Positions 25,109-34,496 of a stretch of 64,000 nucleotides of DNA are shown here, piece after piece. This DNA comes from RGIG8748 sp045544515 (lineage in GTDB: Bacteria > Bacillota > Clostridia > UMGS1810): positions 67,143 through 131,142 of the forward strand of contig JAZPZD010000015.1 of NCBI GenBank assembly GCA_045544515.1. Direction: 5' to 3'. The notes beneath the pieces are model-generated. The model was not told the DNA's origin. It worked only from the letters and a program-made list of their open reading frames with translations, and ran no database searches. The number at the start of each line of letters is the position of its first letter. The stretch's first letter is position 1. The position numbers and the translations under genes are program-made.

Positions 25109-26494
25109 TTAATCGGGAATTTCTTCGCCAAGAACTATTGTTATTTTCTTATTCTGACCTTGTCTGTAAATCTCAAGCTCAAACTTGTCACCGGGCTGGT
25201 GTTTATTCTTTATCTCATTGATTTCTTCTACTGTTGCAACCTTTTTGCCATCACATTTTACTATGATATCGCCAATCTTGACACCGCCCATATATGCGGG
25301 GGAGTCGGGTGTCATACTGGAAACATACACACCCACAACAAGATTGTACGCCTTGGCGTCCTCTTCGGTTACAGCTCTTCCGCCGATACCGATTACAGGT
25401 CTGCCTGTTACATAACCTCGGTCTATAAGGTCGGAAATTATCGGTTTTGCCTCGTCTATGGGGATAGCAAATCCAAGACCTTCAAGAGTTGACGAAGAAA
25501 TCTTTGCGGTGTTTATTCCTATAAGGTGTCCGTAGGCATTAACCAGTGCACCGCCCGAATTACCAGGGTTAATTGCAGCATCGGTCTGTATGAGGTTGAG
25601 CTGCTTTTCTTCTATGGTAACACTTCTGTTAAGACCGCTTATTATACCCTGAGTGGTAGTGCCTGCAAATTCCTGACCCAGAGGGTTTCCTATTGCAATG
25701 GCGGTATCTCCTACTCTTAATTCCGAGCTTTTGCCCATCTGTGCAAAGGTAAGCCCCTCTGCCTCTATCTTTAAAACTGCAAGGTCTGTTCTCGAATCTG
25801 TACCGATGAGCCTTGCCTTGTATTCCTCGTTGGTGTTTAAGATGACAATTATCTCATTTGCACCTTCTACAACATGGTTGTTGGTAACGACATAGCCGTC
25901 CTTGCTTATTATTACGCCCGAGCCGCTGCTCTTCTCCACCTCGGAGCCCGAACCGCCGCCGTAAAACCCAAAGCCAAAACCGTAGGGGTTAGTAGTCACC
26001 TTTGCCTTGTTTATAATTCCTACAACAGCAGGGCCCACCTTGTCTACAATCTCGGGTGTGGAAAGTGCATCTGCCTTGGAAGATGCAACTATTGCATTGG
26101 CAACAACCTTGCTGCCCTTGGTTTCCTTTTGGGGCTGTTTTGCGTCATTGTCATTTTTTATATTAGACGAAATATAGTTGGCAAGCCTCGGAACATATAC
26201 CGTACCCGAAACGGATACCGCTGCAGTAAGTACGATTGCAAGCACAAAAGCATATACAGGGATATGTCTTTTTTTCTTCTGCTTTATGTTGGTATTATAG
26301 AATGTAGTTGTCTGCGAGCAGCCGCCATTATCAGAAAAATCTCCATAGGAGTTTCCCGATGTGTTATAGTCTGCGGTGCTCTCATATACACCGTCGGTAT
26401 CGTTATATGAAAAGCTCTCGTTTTCCTGTGTCTTTGCACGGTCACTTTCTATGTTGTTTTCAAAATCGTCTTTGAACCATTTGTAATCGTCCAT
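25109..26494 (-). CDS. htrA: HtrA/DegP-like membrane-anchored serine protease
   Basis: A 461-residue protein with an acidic cytoplasmic N-terminus, one transmembrane helix (about residues 77-98), a trypsin-like domain and a C-terminal PDZ domain (about residues 365-455). The catalytic triad is visible: His207 (TNNHVVEG), Asp237 (SRTDLAVLK) and Ser313 (NPGNSGGAL). It degrades or refolds misfolded exported proteins. It lies 78 bp downstream of a histidine kinase and response regulator pair, the arrangement expected for an envelope-stress protease controlled by a CssRS-like system. ATG at 26494 follows AAGGAGGTC. Confidence 0.95.
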   Translation of the reverse strand: MDDYKWFKDDFENNIESDRAKTQENESFSYNDTDGVYESTADYNTSGNSYGDFSDNGGCSQTTTFYNTNIKQKKKRHIPVYAFVLAIVLTAAVSVSGTVYVPRLANYISSNIKNDNDAKQPQKETKGSKVVANAIVASSKADALSTPEIVDKVGPAVVGIINKAKVTTNPYGFGFGFYGGGSGSEVEKSSGSGVIISKDGYVVTNNHVVEGANEIIVILNTNEEYKARLIGTDSRTDLAVLKIEAEGLTFAQMGKSSELRVGDTAIAIGNPLGQEFAGTTTQGIISGLNRSVTIEEKQLNLIQTDAAINPGNSGGALVNAYGHLIGINTAKISSSTLEGLGFAIPIDEAKPIISDLIDRGYVTGRPVIGIGGRAVTEEDAKAYNLVVGVYVSSMTPDSPAYMGGVKIGDIIVKCDGKKVATVEEINEIKNKHQPGDKFELEIYRQGQNKKITIVLGEEIPD

Positions 26495-26572
26495 AATAAG
26501 ACCTCCTTACATCTCTGTTAATTACATACTACCACACTAATTTGAATAAACTGTGAATAAAATGTGAAAAGT

Positions 26573-27994
26573 TTAGAAAACTGATTTTTTTAGTGTAAAC
26601 ACAAAGCGGGTGTACTCGTCGGGTTTGCTCTGTACGGTTATCTTTTCGCTGTGCATATGAATAATACGCTTTACTATATAAAGTCCCAGTCCCATACCAG
26701 TGCGGTCTTCACTTCGGGATTTGTCCGCTTTGTAAAATCTGTCCCATATAAACTGCATTTCTTCGGGATTTATTCCCTTGCCCGTATTGGTAACAGAGAT
26801 TACGGCTTTTTCCTTTTTGTCCTCAATATCCACAGAGATTTTTCCGCCACTTGGCGTAAACTTAACGGCGTTGTTGATAAGATTGATAAGCACCTGCGTT
26901 ATCATATCCTTGTCCGCGTTTACCATTATTCTGTCGGCATCCATATTTACGGATACATCAATGTCCTTGGGGGTAATCATCATTTCGAATTTCAACAGTG
27001 CAAGGCGCACAAGCTCATTTATGTCAAAATCCGTCTTTTCCGCCTTTGCTTCACCGCTTTCCATACGGGAAACCTGCAAAAGATTGGTTATAAGCCGCGA
27101 CAGCCTCTTGGACTCGGACAGCACTACCTCCAGATATTCGTCTTTTGCATCATCGGGGATTGTGCCGTCTATAATCCCCTCGACAAAGCCCGATATCGTG
27201 GTAAGCGGTGTTCTTAATTCGTGCGATACATCGGATATAAAGCCTTGTCTTAAACGCTCCAGATTGTCGAGTGAAGATGCCATATTGTTGATGTTCTGTG
27301 CAAGCTCACCCAACTCGTTATTAACCGAATATTCCACTCTTTTTTTGAAATTGCCCTTGGAAAACTCCGTAACCGCCATGCTGATTGACTTGATGGGATT
27401 GGTAATTCTTAAGGACAGCATATAAAACAGTGCCGCCGCAAAAACAGTGGACAAAATAACGATAATTATCATCTTGTTTGCCAAAAAAGCATACATACTT
27501 CGTATTTCGGGCACAAGCTGATTGAACATTACACCGCCGAAAACCTCTCCGCCGTACATAAGCGGTGCACCGACAGTTAAAATCTTTTCGCCTTTTTCGC
27601 TTATATAAATATCTGTTGCAACGATATTTTTCCCTTTCAAAACAGGTTTAGTCACCTTTTCGTTTGTTCTCTCAAAGGAATTTTTGGGAGTGTCGGGAGA
27701 GGTGTCTGCAACCACAAAGCCGTTGCCGTCAAAGACCGTAACCATCGATTGAGTATTGTAACTCACGGTGTCTATCATACTCTGAAACATAAAATCCGTA
27801 GCATCGCTCTGGTTTATAAGTGCATAATGCGTAACTTCCTCAATTTCCGACACATTGCGGGTAAGCATCTTAACTTTTTCGTTTACGGCTATTCTCTCTA
27901 AATATGTGGTAAAATACACCGTAAAAAATATAAGCGTAAGTCCCACCACAAGAAAGCTCCCTATGACAAGATTGCCGAATATACTTTTTTTCAA
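26573..27994 (-). CDS. Sensor histidine kinase (envelope stress type)
   Basis: A 473-residue protein with transmembrane helices at about residues 9-30 and 173-194 flanking a ~140-residue extracytoplasmic sensor domain. HAMP (about 195-247), HisKA with phospho-acceptor His258 (SDVSHELRTPLT) and HATPase follow; the last has the G1/G2 boxes DRTGMGLGLYIVKRI. It starts 1 bp after the response regulator gene ends and is co-transcribed with it. The protease gene htrA comes next, so the signal may be secretion or folding stress, as for CssS. The ligand is unknown. Confidence 0.93.
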   Translation of the reverse strand: MKKSIFGNLVIGSFLVVGLTLIFFTVYFTTYLERIAVNEKVKMLTRNVSEIEEVTHYALINQSDATDFMFQSMIDTVSYNTQSMVTVFDGNGFVVADTSPDTPKNSFERTNEKVTKPVLKGKNIVATDIYISEKGEKILTVGAPLMYGGEVFGGVMFNQLVPEIRSMYAFLANKMIIIVILSTVFAAALFYMLSLRITNPIKSISMAVTEFSKGNFKKRVEYSVNNELGELAQNINNMASSLDNLERLRQGFISDVSHELRTPLTTISGFVEGIIDGTIPDDAKDEYLEVVLSESKRLSRLITNLLQVSRMESGEAKAEKTDFDINELVRLALLKFEMMITPKDIDVSVNMDADRIMVNADKDMITQVLINLINNAVKFTPSGGKISVDIEDKKEKAVISVTNTGKGINPEEMQFIWDRFYKADKSRSEDRTGMGLGLYIVKRIIHMHSEKITVQSKPDEYTRFVFTLKKSVF

Positions 27995-27995
27995 A

Positions 27996-28682
27996 TTATT
28001 TCACCTCAAATTTGTACCCTACGCCCCAAACGGTCTTGAGCGACCAGGTATCGCTTACACCCTCGACCTTTTCTCTTAACCTTTTTACATGAACATCCAC
28101 AGTACGCGAGTCGCCAAAATACTCATATCCCCACACCTCGTCCAAAAGCTGATCGCGGGTAAACACCTTGTTGGGATGAGAGCACAAATAATGCAAAAGT
28201 TCCAATTCCTTTGGCGGAATTTCGGTCACTTTGCCGTCGATTTTGAGTTCGTATGTACTCATATTTATAGACAGCTTGTCAAAGGTTATTTCGTCGTCCT
28301 GGATATCATCAGCCTCAAAGCGTCTCAAAACCGCCCTCAATCTTGCGATTAGCTCCTTTGGTTCAAACGGCTTTACGACATAGTCGTCTGCACCCAGCTC
28401 CAGACCTACTATCTTGTCTATGGTTTCGCCCTTGGCAGAGAGCATTATCACAGGTGTTTTGCTGTTTTGACGGATTTTTTTCAAAACCTCTATTCCATCG
28501 AGTTCGGGCAGCATAATGTCAAGAATTACTGCACAGGGCTTTGCCTCTTCTATTACGGCAAGAGCCGTTTTGCCTGTAAATGCACACTTTACCTCAAAGC
28601 CTTCCTTAACAAGATAAAGTCTTACAAGCTCGCATATATTTTTGTCATCATCTACAATTACAACAGTATTATTAACACTCAT
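27996..28682 (-). CDS. OmpR-family response regulator
   Basis: A 228-residue protein: receiver domain with acidic pocket VDDDKN, phospho-acceptor Asp55 (ILDIMLPELDG), Thr and Lys signatures (VIMLSAKGE, VVKPFEP), then a winged-helix DNA-binding domain (PPKELELLHYLCSHPNKVFTR, SRTVDVHVKRLREKV). ATG at 28682 is chosen because GGAGG lies upstream. It overlaps the preceding YtvI-like gene by 11 bp. It partners with the adjacent kinase and probably activates htrA. Confidence 0.95.
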   Translation of the reverse strand: MSVNNTVVIVDDDKNICELVRLYLVKEGFEVKCAFTGKTALAVIEEAKPCAVILDIMLPELDGIEVLKKIRQNSKTPVIMLSAKGETIDKIVGLELGADDYVVKPFEPKELIARLRAVLRRFEADDIQDDEITFDKLSINMSTYELKIDGKVTEIPPKELELLHYLCSHPNKVFTRDQLLDEVWGYEYFGDSRTVDVHVKRLREKVEGVSDTWSLKTVWGVGYKFEVK

Positions 28683-29742
28683 TTTTCGCCGCCTCCTTTT
28701 CTTCGGATTTACCAGCATTTATCAGATTAATTACTATAATAGCTGCCACAGGGCCGAGTATCATACCTATGATGCCTATCAGCTTTAGCCCTATATACAT
28801 CGACATAAGAGTTACCAGAGGGTGTATGCCAAGCTGTCCGCTAAGAACCCTCGGCTCCAGAAACTGCCTTGTAAGAAAGACCACACCGTATATGGCAAAA
28901 AGTCCTATCGCCCTTGCGTAGTCGCCTGATATAAGGCAAACAACTGCCCAAGGGTTTAATATTATACCTGTGCCCAGAACGGGTATGGCATCCAAAAAGC
29001 CGATTATCAGTGCAAGCAAAAACGCAGTTCTTATATCCAATACAATAAACCCTGCCAGAAGTATACAAAATACCACACACATTATGATAAGCTGGGCTTT
29101 TATATATCCGCCGCACGCCTTGGAAAAGCTATCCTTGGCACTTTTGATATACAAAAGTTTGTCCGAGGGGATAAACCTCTTTAATTCCTTTTTAAAGCCC
29201 TTGCTGTCATAGCTTATAAAGTAAACCGCCAGTATAAATACGATTGTAAATACTATTGCTCCGGGCACCTTTCCTGCAGCTCCGCCTATCTTTGACACTG
29301 CGGATTTAATAGCGGGCATAAGTATTCCCGCGGTGTCCTTGCCAAGAGCATCTGCAAACCTTACGGCATAGCCTCTTACCGCTTTTGGCAGAGTGTCTAT
29401 CATATCCCATACAAAAACTGGCAGACCGTCTTTGGTATCTTTGAACATATCGGCAACTGTCTTTAACTCGGACACAAGAACCGACGAAAGTCCGTAGATT
29501 ACAAGTGCCAGAATACCCACAACAAGAAGCATAGAGATAATTACCGCTATGCGTCTTTGTATATGTGCTCTCTCCAAAAGGCAGGAAAGCGGTTTTATAA
29601 TAAGGCTCACTATCCATGCCAGAGCAAACGGAAGTATACAGCTTATCACCTTTGGCAAAGCAAAGATTATTATCACTGTAACAAGAAGTGCATATACGAG
29701 CTTTATAAGGCTCTTTGTGGGGTCTTTTTTAAGAATTTTCAT
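28672..29742 (-). CDS. AI-2E/YtvI-like membrane protein
   Basis: A 356-residue polytopic protein with about eight membrane segments. It has the AI-2E transporter family signature at the C-terminal end (GFLDAIPVLGTGIILNPWAV, then VLSGQLGIHPLVTLMSMYIGLKLIG). The subgroup resembles YtvI, a membrane protein made during sporulation. General members are now often described as antiporters, so the true cargo is uncertain. It overlaps the ApgM gene by 4 bp and the response regulator by 11 bp, so it sits inside a tightly packed run. Together with spoIIR it supports an endospore-forming host. Confidence 0.82.
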   Translation of the reverse strand: MKILKKDPTKSLIKLVYALLVTVIIIFALPKVISCILPFALAWIVSLIIKPLSCLLERAHIQRRIAVIISMLLVVGILALVIYGLSSVLVSELKTVADMFKDTKDGLPVFVWDMIDTLPKAVRGYAVRFADALGKDTAGILMPAIKSAVSKIGGAAGKVPGAIVFTIVFILAVYFISYDSKGFKKELKRFIPSDKLLYIKSAKDSFSKACGGYIKAQLIIMCVVFCILLAGFIVLDIRTAFLLALIIGFLDAIPVLGTGIILNPWAVVCLISGDYARAIGLFAIYGVVFLTRQFLEPRVLSGQLGIHPLVTLMSMYIGLKLIGIIGMILGPVAAIIVINLINAGKSEEKEAAKNEC

Positions 29743-30950
29743 ATATTAATAAATCTCTCCATAAGCTTGTGTCCCTCTTCTATAAGGATGCCGCTCTTTT
29801 TTGACTCATCCTCTGTATACGAGGTAACATCATTTTTGATAGGATTGGTGCTGTCGTATATTATGTAAGGAACGCTGTCACGAGTGTGTGTCCTTAATTT
29901 AAGCGGTGTCGGATGGTCGGGAAGTATCAGCATACGGTAGTTAATGCCGTCTTTTTCCAGTTCTTCCTTGATATAGGACACAACCTCTCTGTCTATTAGC
30001 TCTATCGCCTTAACCTTGTTTTCTATCTCGTGTCTGTGTCCGCACTCGTCGGGAGCTTCCATATGGATATACACATAGTCGCTGCCCTCTCTTATTGCCT
30101 TTAGTGCGGCATCTGCCTTGCCCTTGAAGTTGGTGTGCACATTGCCTGTGGCACCCTCCACCTCTACTACATCCATTCCTGCACAAAGTCCTATTCCTTT
30201 TATAAGGTCAACGGCACTGATTACCGTACCTTTTAAACCAAACTCTTCGTAGAAATCCGAGAGAAGCGGCTTTTTGCCCTCGCCCCATATCCATATGGAG
30301 TTGGCTTTTCTTAAGCCCCTTTGTGCTCTGGCGATATTTACGGGGTGGTTGTTTAGTATTTCATAGCTTTTTACCATCATATCATAAATGAGCTCGCTGC
30401 CCTCACCCTTGGGAATATAATCCCTTACCTTCTGCTCCAGAATGTCGTGAGGGGGAGTAAGGGTAAAAGAGTACGGACCTTTGTCCCATACCATTATATG
30501 ACGGTAGCTTACACCGGGATAGAACGAAAATTTGTCGTTTGAAAAAGCCTCGTTTACACTCTCTATAAGCTGCCTTGCCTCCTGGGTGGTTATCTCGTCT
30601 GCACTGTGGTCGATAACTGTCTTTTCCGCATAGTCTTCGTCATCGGAAACCGTTACAAGATTGCATCTGAATATTATGTCGGTATCCTTCATATCCACGC
30701 CCACGCTCACTGCCTCAAGAGGCGAACGACCCGAATAGTATTTGACAGGGTCGTATCCCATTGCCGCAAGGTTGGCAACATCGCTGCCGGGGGAAAGTGT
30801 GGGGGGCACATTTTTTACATGTCCTGTTTCGCCGTTTTTTGCCATATAATCTATACAGGGCTTGTGGGCACACTCAAGGGGTGTTTTTCCGCCGAGCTCG
30901 TCTACCTTGTAGTCTGCCATACCATCGCCTAATATTACTAAATACTTCAT
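29739..30950 (-). CDS. apgM: Cofactor-independent phosphoglycerate mutase, ApgM type
   Basis: A 403-residue alkaline-phosphatase-superfamily enzyme. The N-terminal metal-binding block is VILGDGMADY, the substrate block is LSPGSDVANLAAMGYDP, and C-terminal metal ligands are in the EAPDECGHRHE and LPDHPTP segments. It converts 3-phosphoglycerate to 2-phosphoglycerate in glycolysis or gluconeogenesis without 2,3-bisphosphoglycerate. This archaeal-type form is shorter than the common GpmI enzyme (~510 residues). It heads the run that continues to htrA. ATG at 30950 follows TTGGAGGTAAGTT. Confidence 0.92.
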   Translation of the reverse strand: MKYLVILGDGMADYKVDELGGKTPLECAHKPCIDYMAKNGETGHVKNVPPTLSPGSDVANLAAMGYDPVKYYSGRSPLEAVSVGVDMKDTDIIFRCNLVTVSDDEDYAEKTVIDHSADEITTQEARQLIESVNEAFSNDKFSFYPGVSYRHIMVWDKGPYSFTLTPPHDILEQKVRDYIPKGEGSELIYDMMVKSYEILNNHPVNIARAQRGLRKANSIWIWGEGKKPLLSDFYEEFGLKGTVISAVDLIKGIGLCAGMDVVEVEGATGNVHTNFKGKADAALKAIREGSDYVYIHMEAPDECGHRHEIENKVKAIELIDREVVSYIKEELEKDGINYRMLILPDHPTPLKLRTHTRDSVPYIIYDSTNPIKNDVTSYTEDESKKSGILIEEGHKLMERFINI

Positions 30951-31087
30951 AACTTACCTCCAAAATATATTTAATATGTAATTATTTTTCCTCATTTTAT
31001 ATTATGCTACAAAATCATTTAAAAATCTACCCCAAAATAAAAATTTTAATAAAATTTTTACAGATTGTTAAATAAAGGCAATTACTC

Positions 31088-31116
31088 TTGAAATCGGCAT
31101 ATTTTTGATGTATAAT
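31088..31116 (+). promoter_or_regulatory. Promoter of galE
   Basis: TTGAAA and TATAAT with a 17-bp spacer, 32 bp before the start codon. Confidence 0.8.
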
Positions 31117-31148
31117 TATTTTAATACTTATAAGAAAGGACCGATAAT

Positions 31149-32144
31149 ATGATTTTGGTAACAGGCGGTGCAGGTTTTATAGGAAGCCACACTTGTGTTG
31201 AACTTCTTGACGCAGGCTATGAGGTTGCAGTTATAGATAATCTCTGCAATTCCAAAATAGACAGCATATACAAAATTAAAGAAATAACAGGAAAAGATGT
31301 TAAATTCTATGAGGCAGACCTCGTAGACAAAGACGCAGTGGAAAAAATCTTTGAAGAAAACGATATAGAAGCCGTTATTCACTTTGCAGGATTAAAGGCT
31401 GTGGGCGAATCGGTACAGATACCTTTGAGATACTATCACAACAACATTTTGAGCACACTCGTACTGTGCGAAACTATGGCAAAATACGGCTGCAAAAAGA
31501 TTGTGTTCAGTTCTTCTGCAACAGTATACGGAAATCCCCACACAGTTCCGATAAAGGAGGACTTCCCCAGAAGCACAACCAATCCCTACGGCAGCACAAA
31601 GCTTATGATAGAAGACATCCTTACAGACCTCTGGGTGTCCGACAATGAGTGGTCCATAGTACTGCTAAGATACTTTAACCCCATAGGTGCTCACAAGTCG
31701 GGCCTCATCGGCGAAAACCCCAACGGTATTCCCAACAATCTCGTGCCCTACATTGCGCAGGTTGCTATAGGCAAGCTCGACCACTTAAATGTATTTGGCG
31801 ATGACTATCCTACCAAAGACGGAACAGGCGTACGAGACTACATCCATGTAGTAGACCTTAGCAAAGGCCATGTAAAAGCTCTCCAAAAGGCAAACTCCTG
31901 CACAGGTGTTAATACATACAACCTCGGCACAGGCAACGGCTACAGCGTACTCGAAGTTCTCCACGCTTACGAAAAGGCTTGCGGCAAGACACTCAAATAC
32001 GAAGTAGCACCCAGAAGACCGGGAGATATCCCCGAGTGCTTTGCAGATACCGAAAAATCCTTTAAAGAGCTTGGATGGAAAGCCGAGCTTGATATCGCAA
32101 GAATGTGCGAAGACTCATGGAGATTTACGAAAAACAACCTATAA
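31149..32144 (+). CDS. galE: UDP-glucose 4-epimerase
   Basis: A 331-residue extended short-chain dehydrogenase. It has the NAD-binding GGAGFIGSH (about residues 7-15), the Ser/Thr block FSSSATVYG and the catalytic YGSTK (Tyr/Lys). Its substrate region contains RYFNPIGAHKSGLIGE, which is close to GalE. It interconverts UDP-glucose and UDP-galactose, feeding galactose use and the surface glycans suggested by neighbouring envelope genes. ATG at 31149 follows AAGAAAGGA. It is monocistronic, divergent from apgM. Confidence 0.96.
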   Translation: MILVTGGAGFIGSHTCVELLDAGYEVAVIDNLCNSKIDSIYKIKEITGKDVKFYEADLVDKDAVEKIFEENDIEAVIHFAGLKAVGESVQIPLRYYHNNILSTLVLCETMAKYGCKKIVFSSSATVYGNPHTVPIKEDFPRSTTNPYGSTKLMIEDILTDLWVSDNEWSIVLLRYFNPIGAHKSGLIGENPNGIPNNLVPYIAQVAIGKLDHLNVFGDDYPTKDGTGVRDYIHVVDLSKGHVKALQKANSCTGVNTYNLGTGNGYSVLEVLHAYEKACGKTLKYEVAPRRPGDIPECFADTEKSFKELGWKAELDIARMCEDSWRFTKNNL

Positions 32145-32153
32145 TTTTCCAAA

Positions 32154-32179
32154 AAGGGCGGATGTTAGCATCCGCCCTT
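32154..32179. terminator. Shared hairpin between galE and the convergent gene
   Basis: AAGGGCGGATG pairs with CATCCGCCCTT. The minus-strand side has the better T-tract (TTTGGAAAATT). The loop contains the TAA stop of the convergent gene. Confidence 0.75.
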
Positions 32180-32980
32180 AATCCTTGAAAAATACTGCCC
32201 ATCCTCCTTAAATTCTATCCCCGCAACCCAGAACTCTCCGCACCGTGCCGCACAGTCCCACACATTTACAAAGGGGTTTTCGCCACTGCACTTAATGGCA
32301 AGGGCACTCTTGCCGCCATTTTTTATACCAAAAAGCAGTGTCCCCTCTTTTTCAAAGGCATCGGCAACCTCGGGTACATACAAAATATGACAATACGCAC
32401 TCATGCCAAGGGGAGCTTTTATTTCTGCAAGGTCATACCACTCATAATCTTGTACGGGAATGTATGTACTCCTATTTAATGTTTCGGCAAAACTTTCTAT
32501 TTCTTCAATGAGCTTTCGGTACGAATTTTTGTCCCGAGGCTTTTTTTTGATACTTTGCAAAAGCTGTTCTCCCCTTGCAATCGGGGCGGTTTTGTCCTTT
32601 TTTGTCATATTATCGAGTGAAGTCTGTATATTCCACAAAAGATTTTGGTATCCCACAGCAATCGGCTTTATACTTTTGGTGTGTTTTTCTATCACACAAA
32701 ATGTATCCATATCGTTTATGTTGTATCCGTTATACGAGAGAGTGTTTTTGTTTATATGCACCTCGCCCGTTGCAGTGCCTTTTATAAATTCCAGAGTGTC
32801 TGCTATTACAGGGCTATTAAACGGTCTGTGCGAACTCAAAAGAACTATCTTGCATATTGGAAGATTTTCTTTTGAATTTGCACAAATACTGTAATTGACC
32901 CTTATACAATCTCCCAAAAAAGAATAATCCACCACACCTGTAACGAGGGAAGACATTCCTTTTAAAATCACTGTTTGCAT
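32165..32980 (-). CDS. Hypothetical protein, family not recognised
   Basis: A 271-residue protein with no signal peptide or membrane helix. The first ~105 residues are rich in beta-strand-like segments (GMSSLVTGVVDYSFLGD, VHINKNTLSYNGYNIND). A helical, Lys-rich centre (about 120-165) follows, then a C-terminal ~90-residue domain rich in Gly, Trp and Cys ending in VWDCAARCGEFWVAGIEF. I see no catalytic motif. ATG at 32980 follows AAAGAGGTGAC. It is monocistronic, between galE (convergent) and rlmD (divergent). A two-domain, phage- or spore-unrelated cytosolic protein is all that can be said. Confidence 0.65.
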   Translation of the reverse strand: MQTVILKGMSSLVTGVVDYSFLGDCIRVNYSICANSKENLPICKIVLLSSHRPFNSPVIADTLEFIKGTATGEVHINKNTLSYNGYNINDMDTFCVIEKHTKSIKPIAVGYQNLLWNIQTSLDNMTKKDKTAPIARGEQLLQSIKKKPRDKNSYRKLIEEIESFAETLNRSTYIPVQDYEWYDLAEIKAPLGMSAYCHILYVPEVADAFEKEGTLLFGIKNGGKSALAIKCSGENPFVNVWDCAARCGEFWVAGIEFKEDGQYFSRIKGGC

Positions 32981-33015
32981 ATTGTCACCTCTTTTATAAT
33001 TCTATGATTAAATGA

Positions 33016-33044
33016 TTGCAAAAATAATAATTATGAGTTATAAT
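33016..33044 (+). promoter_or_regulatory. Promoter of rlmD
   Basis: TTGCAA and TATAAT with a 17-bp spacer. It predicts a very short leader that begins about at the Shine-Dalgarno sequence. Confidence 0.75.
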
Positions 33045-33058
33045 CTTTAGGATGGGAG

Positions 33059-34441
33059 TTGATTTTTATAATTACCAAAAACGACTGTTTAGATGTTAAT
33101 ATAACCGATGTGACCTCGGAGGGTTGCGGCGTTGCAAAACCCAATGGCTATCCGCTGTTTATAAAAGGCGGTGTAACGGGCGATGTGCTGAATGTAACCG
33201 TAACCAAAACCAACAAAAGCTACGGATTTGCAAAGATAAACAAAATTATCACCCCGTCCGAGTACAGAACCGAGCCCAAATGTGCCATCGCCGATTTGTG
33301 CGGTGGGTGCGACTTTATGCACATAGACTACTGTATGCAGCAAAAGATAAAGTCCGATATAGTTAAAAACAATATCATACGCATTGGCGGTGCAGACGAG
33401 GACAGCTTTGTATACGAGGGGATAGTAGGCGGCGAAAGGGTATTTAACTACCGTACCAAAGCACAGTTTCCTGTGGGTATGCACAAAGGAAAGGTTGTGT
33501 GCGGTTTTTACTCACGCAAAAGCCACGAAATAGTCCCTGCGGATAACTGCCTTATACAAAACGAAGAAATCAACAAGGCGGTAAAAATCTTTTTGGAATA
33601 CGCAAACAAATACAAGGTAAGCGTATATAATGAAAAAAATCACACAGGAATTCTTCGCCACATATATGTCCGCACAGGGCACAACACAGGCGAGATGCTT
33701 GTTGTAATCGTGACAAATTCCAAGAAAAGACTTCCCCATCAGGATGAACTCGTAAACTCATTAAAAAGCCTTGAAAATTTAAAAGGTGTACTGCAAAATA
33801 TCAATACAGAAAAGACAAACCTTGTCCTTGGAAAAGAAAGCAGAATTTTATACGGCGAAAACGCCATTGTATCTCAAATAGGCAATCTCAAATTTGCCAT
33901 TTCGGCGGAGAGCTTTTTCCAGGTAAATGAAGAGCAAACCTACAAGCTGTACCTGAAAGCATTGGAATATGCCGAGCTTTCAAATAACGAAACCGTATTT
34001 GACCTGTACTGCGGTGTGGGTAGTATATCCCTTTTTCTATCACAAAAAGCAAAAAAGGTAATCGGCGTGGAAATCGTGGAAAAGGCGATAGAAAATGCCA
34101 GACAAAACGCCAGATTAAACGGCATCACAAATGCCGAATTTTATGCAGGCGACTGCGGCAAAACAGTGGGAGAACTTATACAAAAAGGCGAAAGTGCCGA
34201 TGTAGTCGTTGTAGACCCGCCGAGAAAGGGATGCAGTGAGAAGCTCCTTGAATTTTTAAACGAAATATCTCCCAAAAAGATTGTGTATGTTTCCTGCAAC
34301 AGTGCTACACTTGCAAGAGATATAAAGATTTTGTCGCAGTACGGCTACAAGCTAAAGAAAGTTTGTGCTGTGGATATGTTCCCGAATTCAGGACATTGCG
34401 AAGCTGTCGCACTTTTGGTGCGGACAGATTCATCGATATAA
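33059..34441 (+). CDS. rlmD: 23S rRNA (uracil-C5)-methyltransferase, RlmD/TrmA family
   Basis: A protein of about 457-460 residues. An N-terminal TRAM domain (ITDVTSEGCGVAK...) precedes an iron-sulfur cysteine set (CAIADLCGGCDFMH). The SAM-binding motif is VFDLYCGVGSISLF, and the catalytic segments are VVDPPRKGC and IVYVSCNSATLARD with the nucleophilic Cys. It makes m5U in 23S rRNA. A paralogue that modifies U747 (RlmCD type) cannot be excluded. The start is uncertain: TTG at 33059 touches the GGGAG (33054-33058), while the codon at ideal spacing is ATA at 33068. The coordinates given use the TTG. Confidence 0.93.
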   Translation: MIFIITKNDCLDVNITDVTSEGCGVAKPNGYPLFIKGGVTGDVLNVTVTKTNKSYGFAKINKIITPSEYRTEPKCAIADLCGGCDFMHIDYCMQQKIKSDIVKNNIIRIGGADEDSFVYEGIVGGERVFNYRTKAQFPVGMHKGKVVCGFYSRKSHEIVPADNCLIQNEEINKAVKIFLEYANKYKVSVYNEKNHTGILRHIYVRTGHNTGEMLVVIVTNSKKRLPHQDELVNSLKSLENLKGVLQNINTEKTNLVLGKESRILYGENAIVSQIGNLKFAISAESFFQVNEEQTYKLYLKALEYAELSNNETVFDLYCGVGSISLFLSQKAKKVIGVEIVEKAIENARQNARLNGITNAEFYAGDCGKTVGELIQKGESADVVVVDPPRKGCSEKLLEFLNEISPKKIVYVSCNSATLARDIKILSQYGYKLKKVCAVDMFPNSGHCEAVALLVRTDSSI

Positions 34442-34446
34442 ATCTC

Positions 34447-34472
34447 GAGAGCAAAACCAAAGTTTTGCTCTC
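34447..34472 (+). terminator. Terminator of rlmD
   Basis: GAGAGCAAAAC pairs with GTTTTGCTCTC, followed by TGTTTTAATT. Confidence 0.8.
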
Positions 34473-34496
34473 TGTTTTAATTCTTAAAGTAATTAT

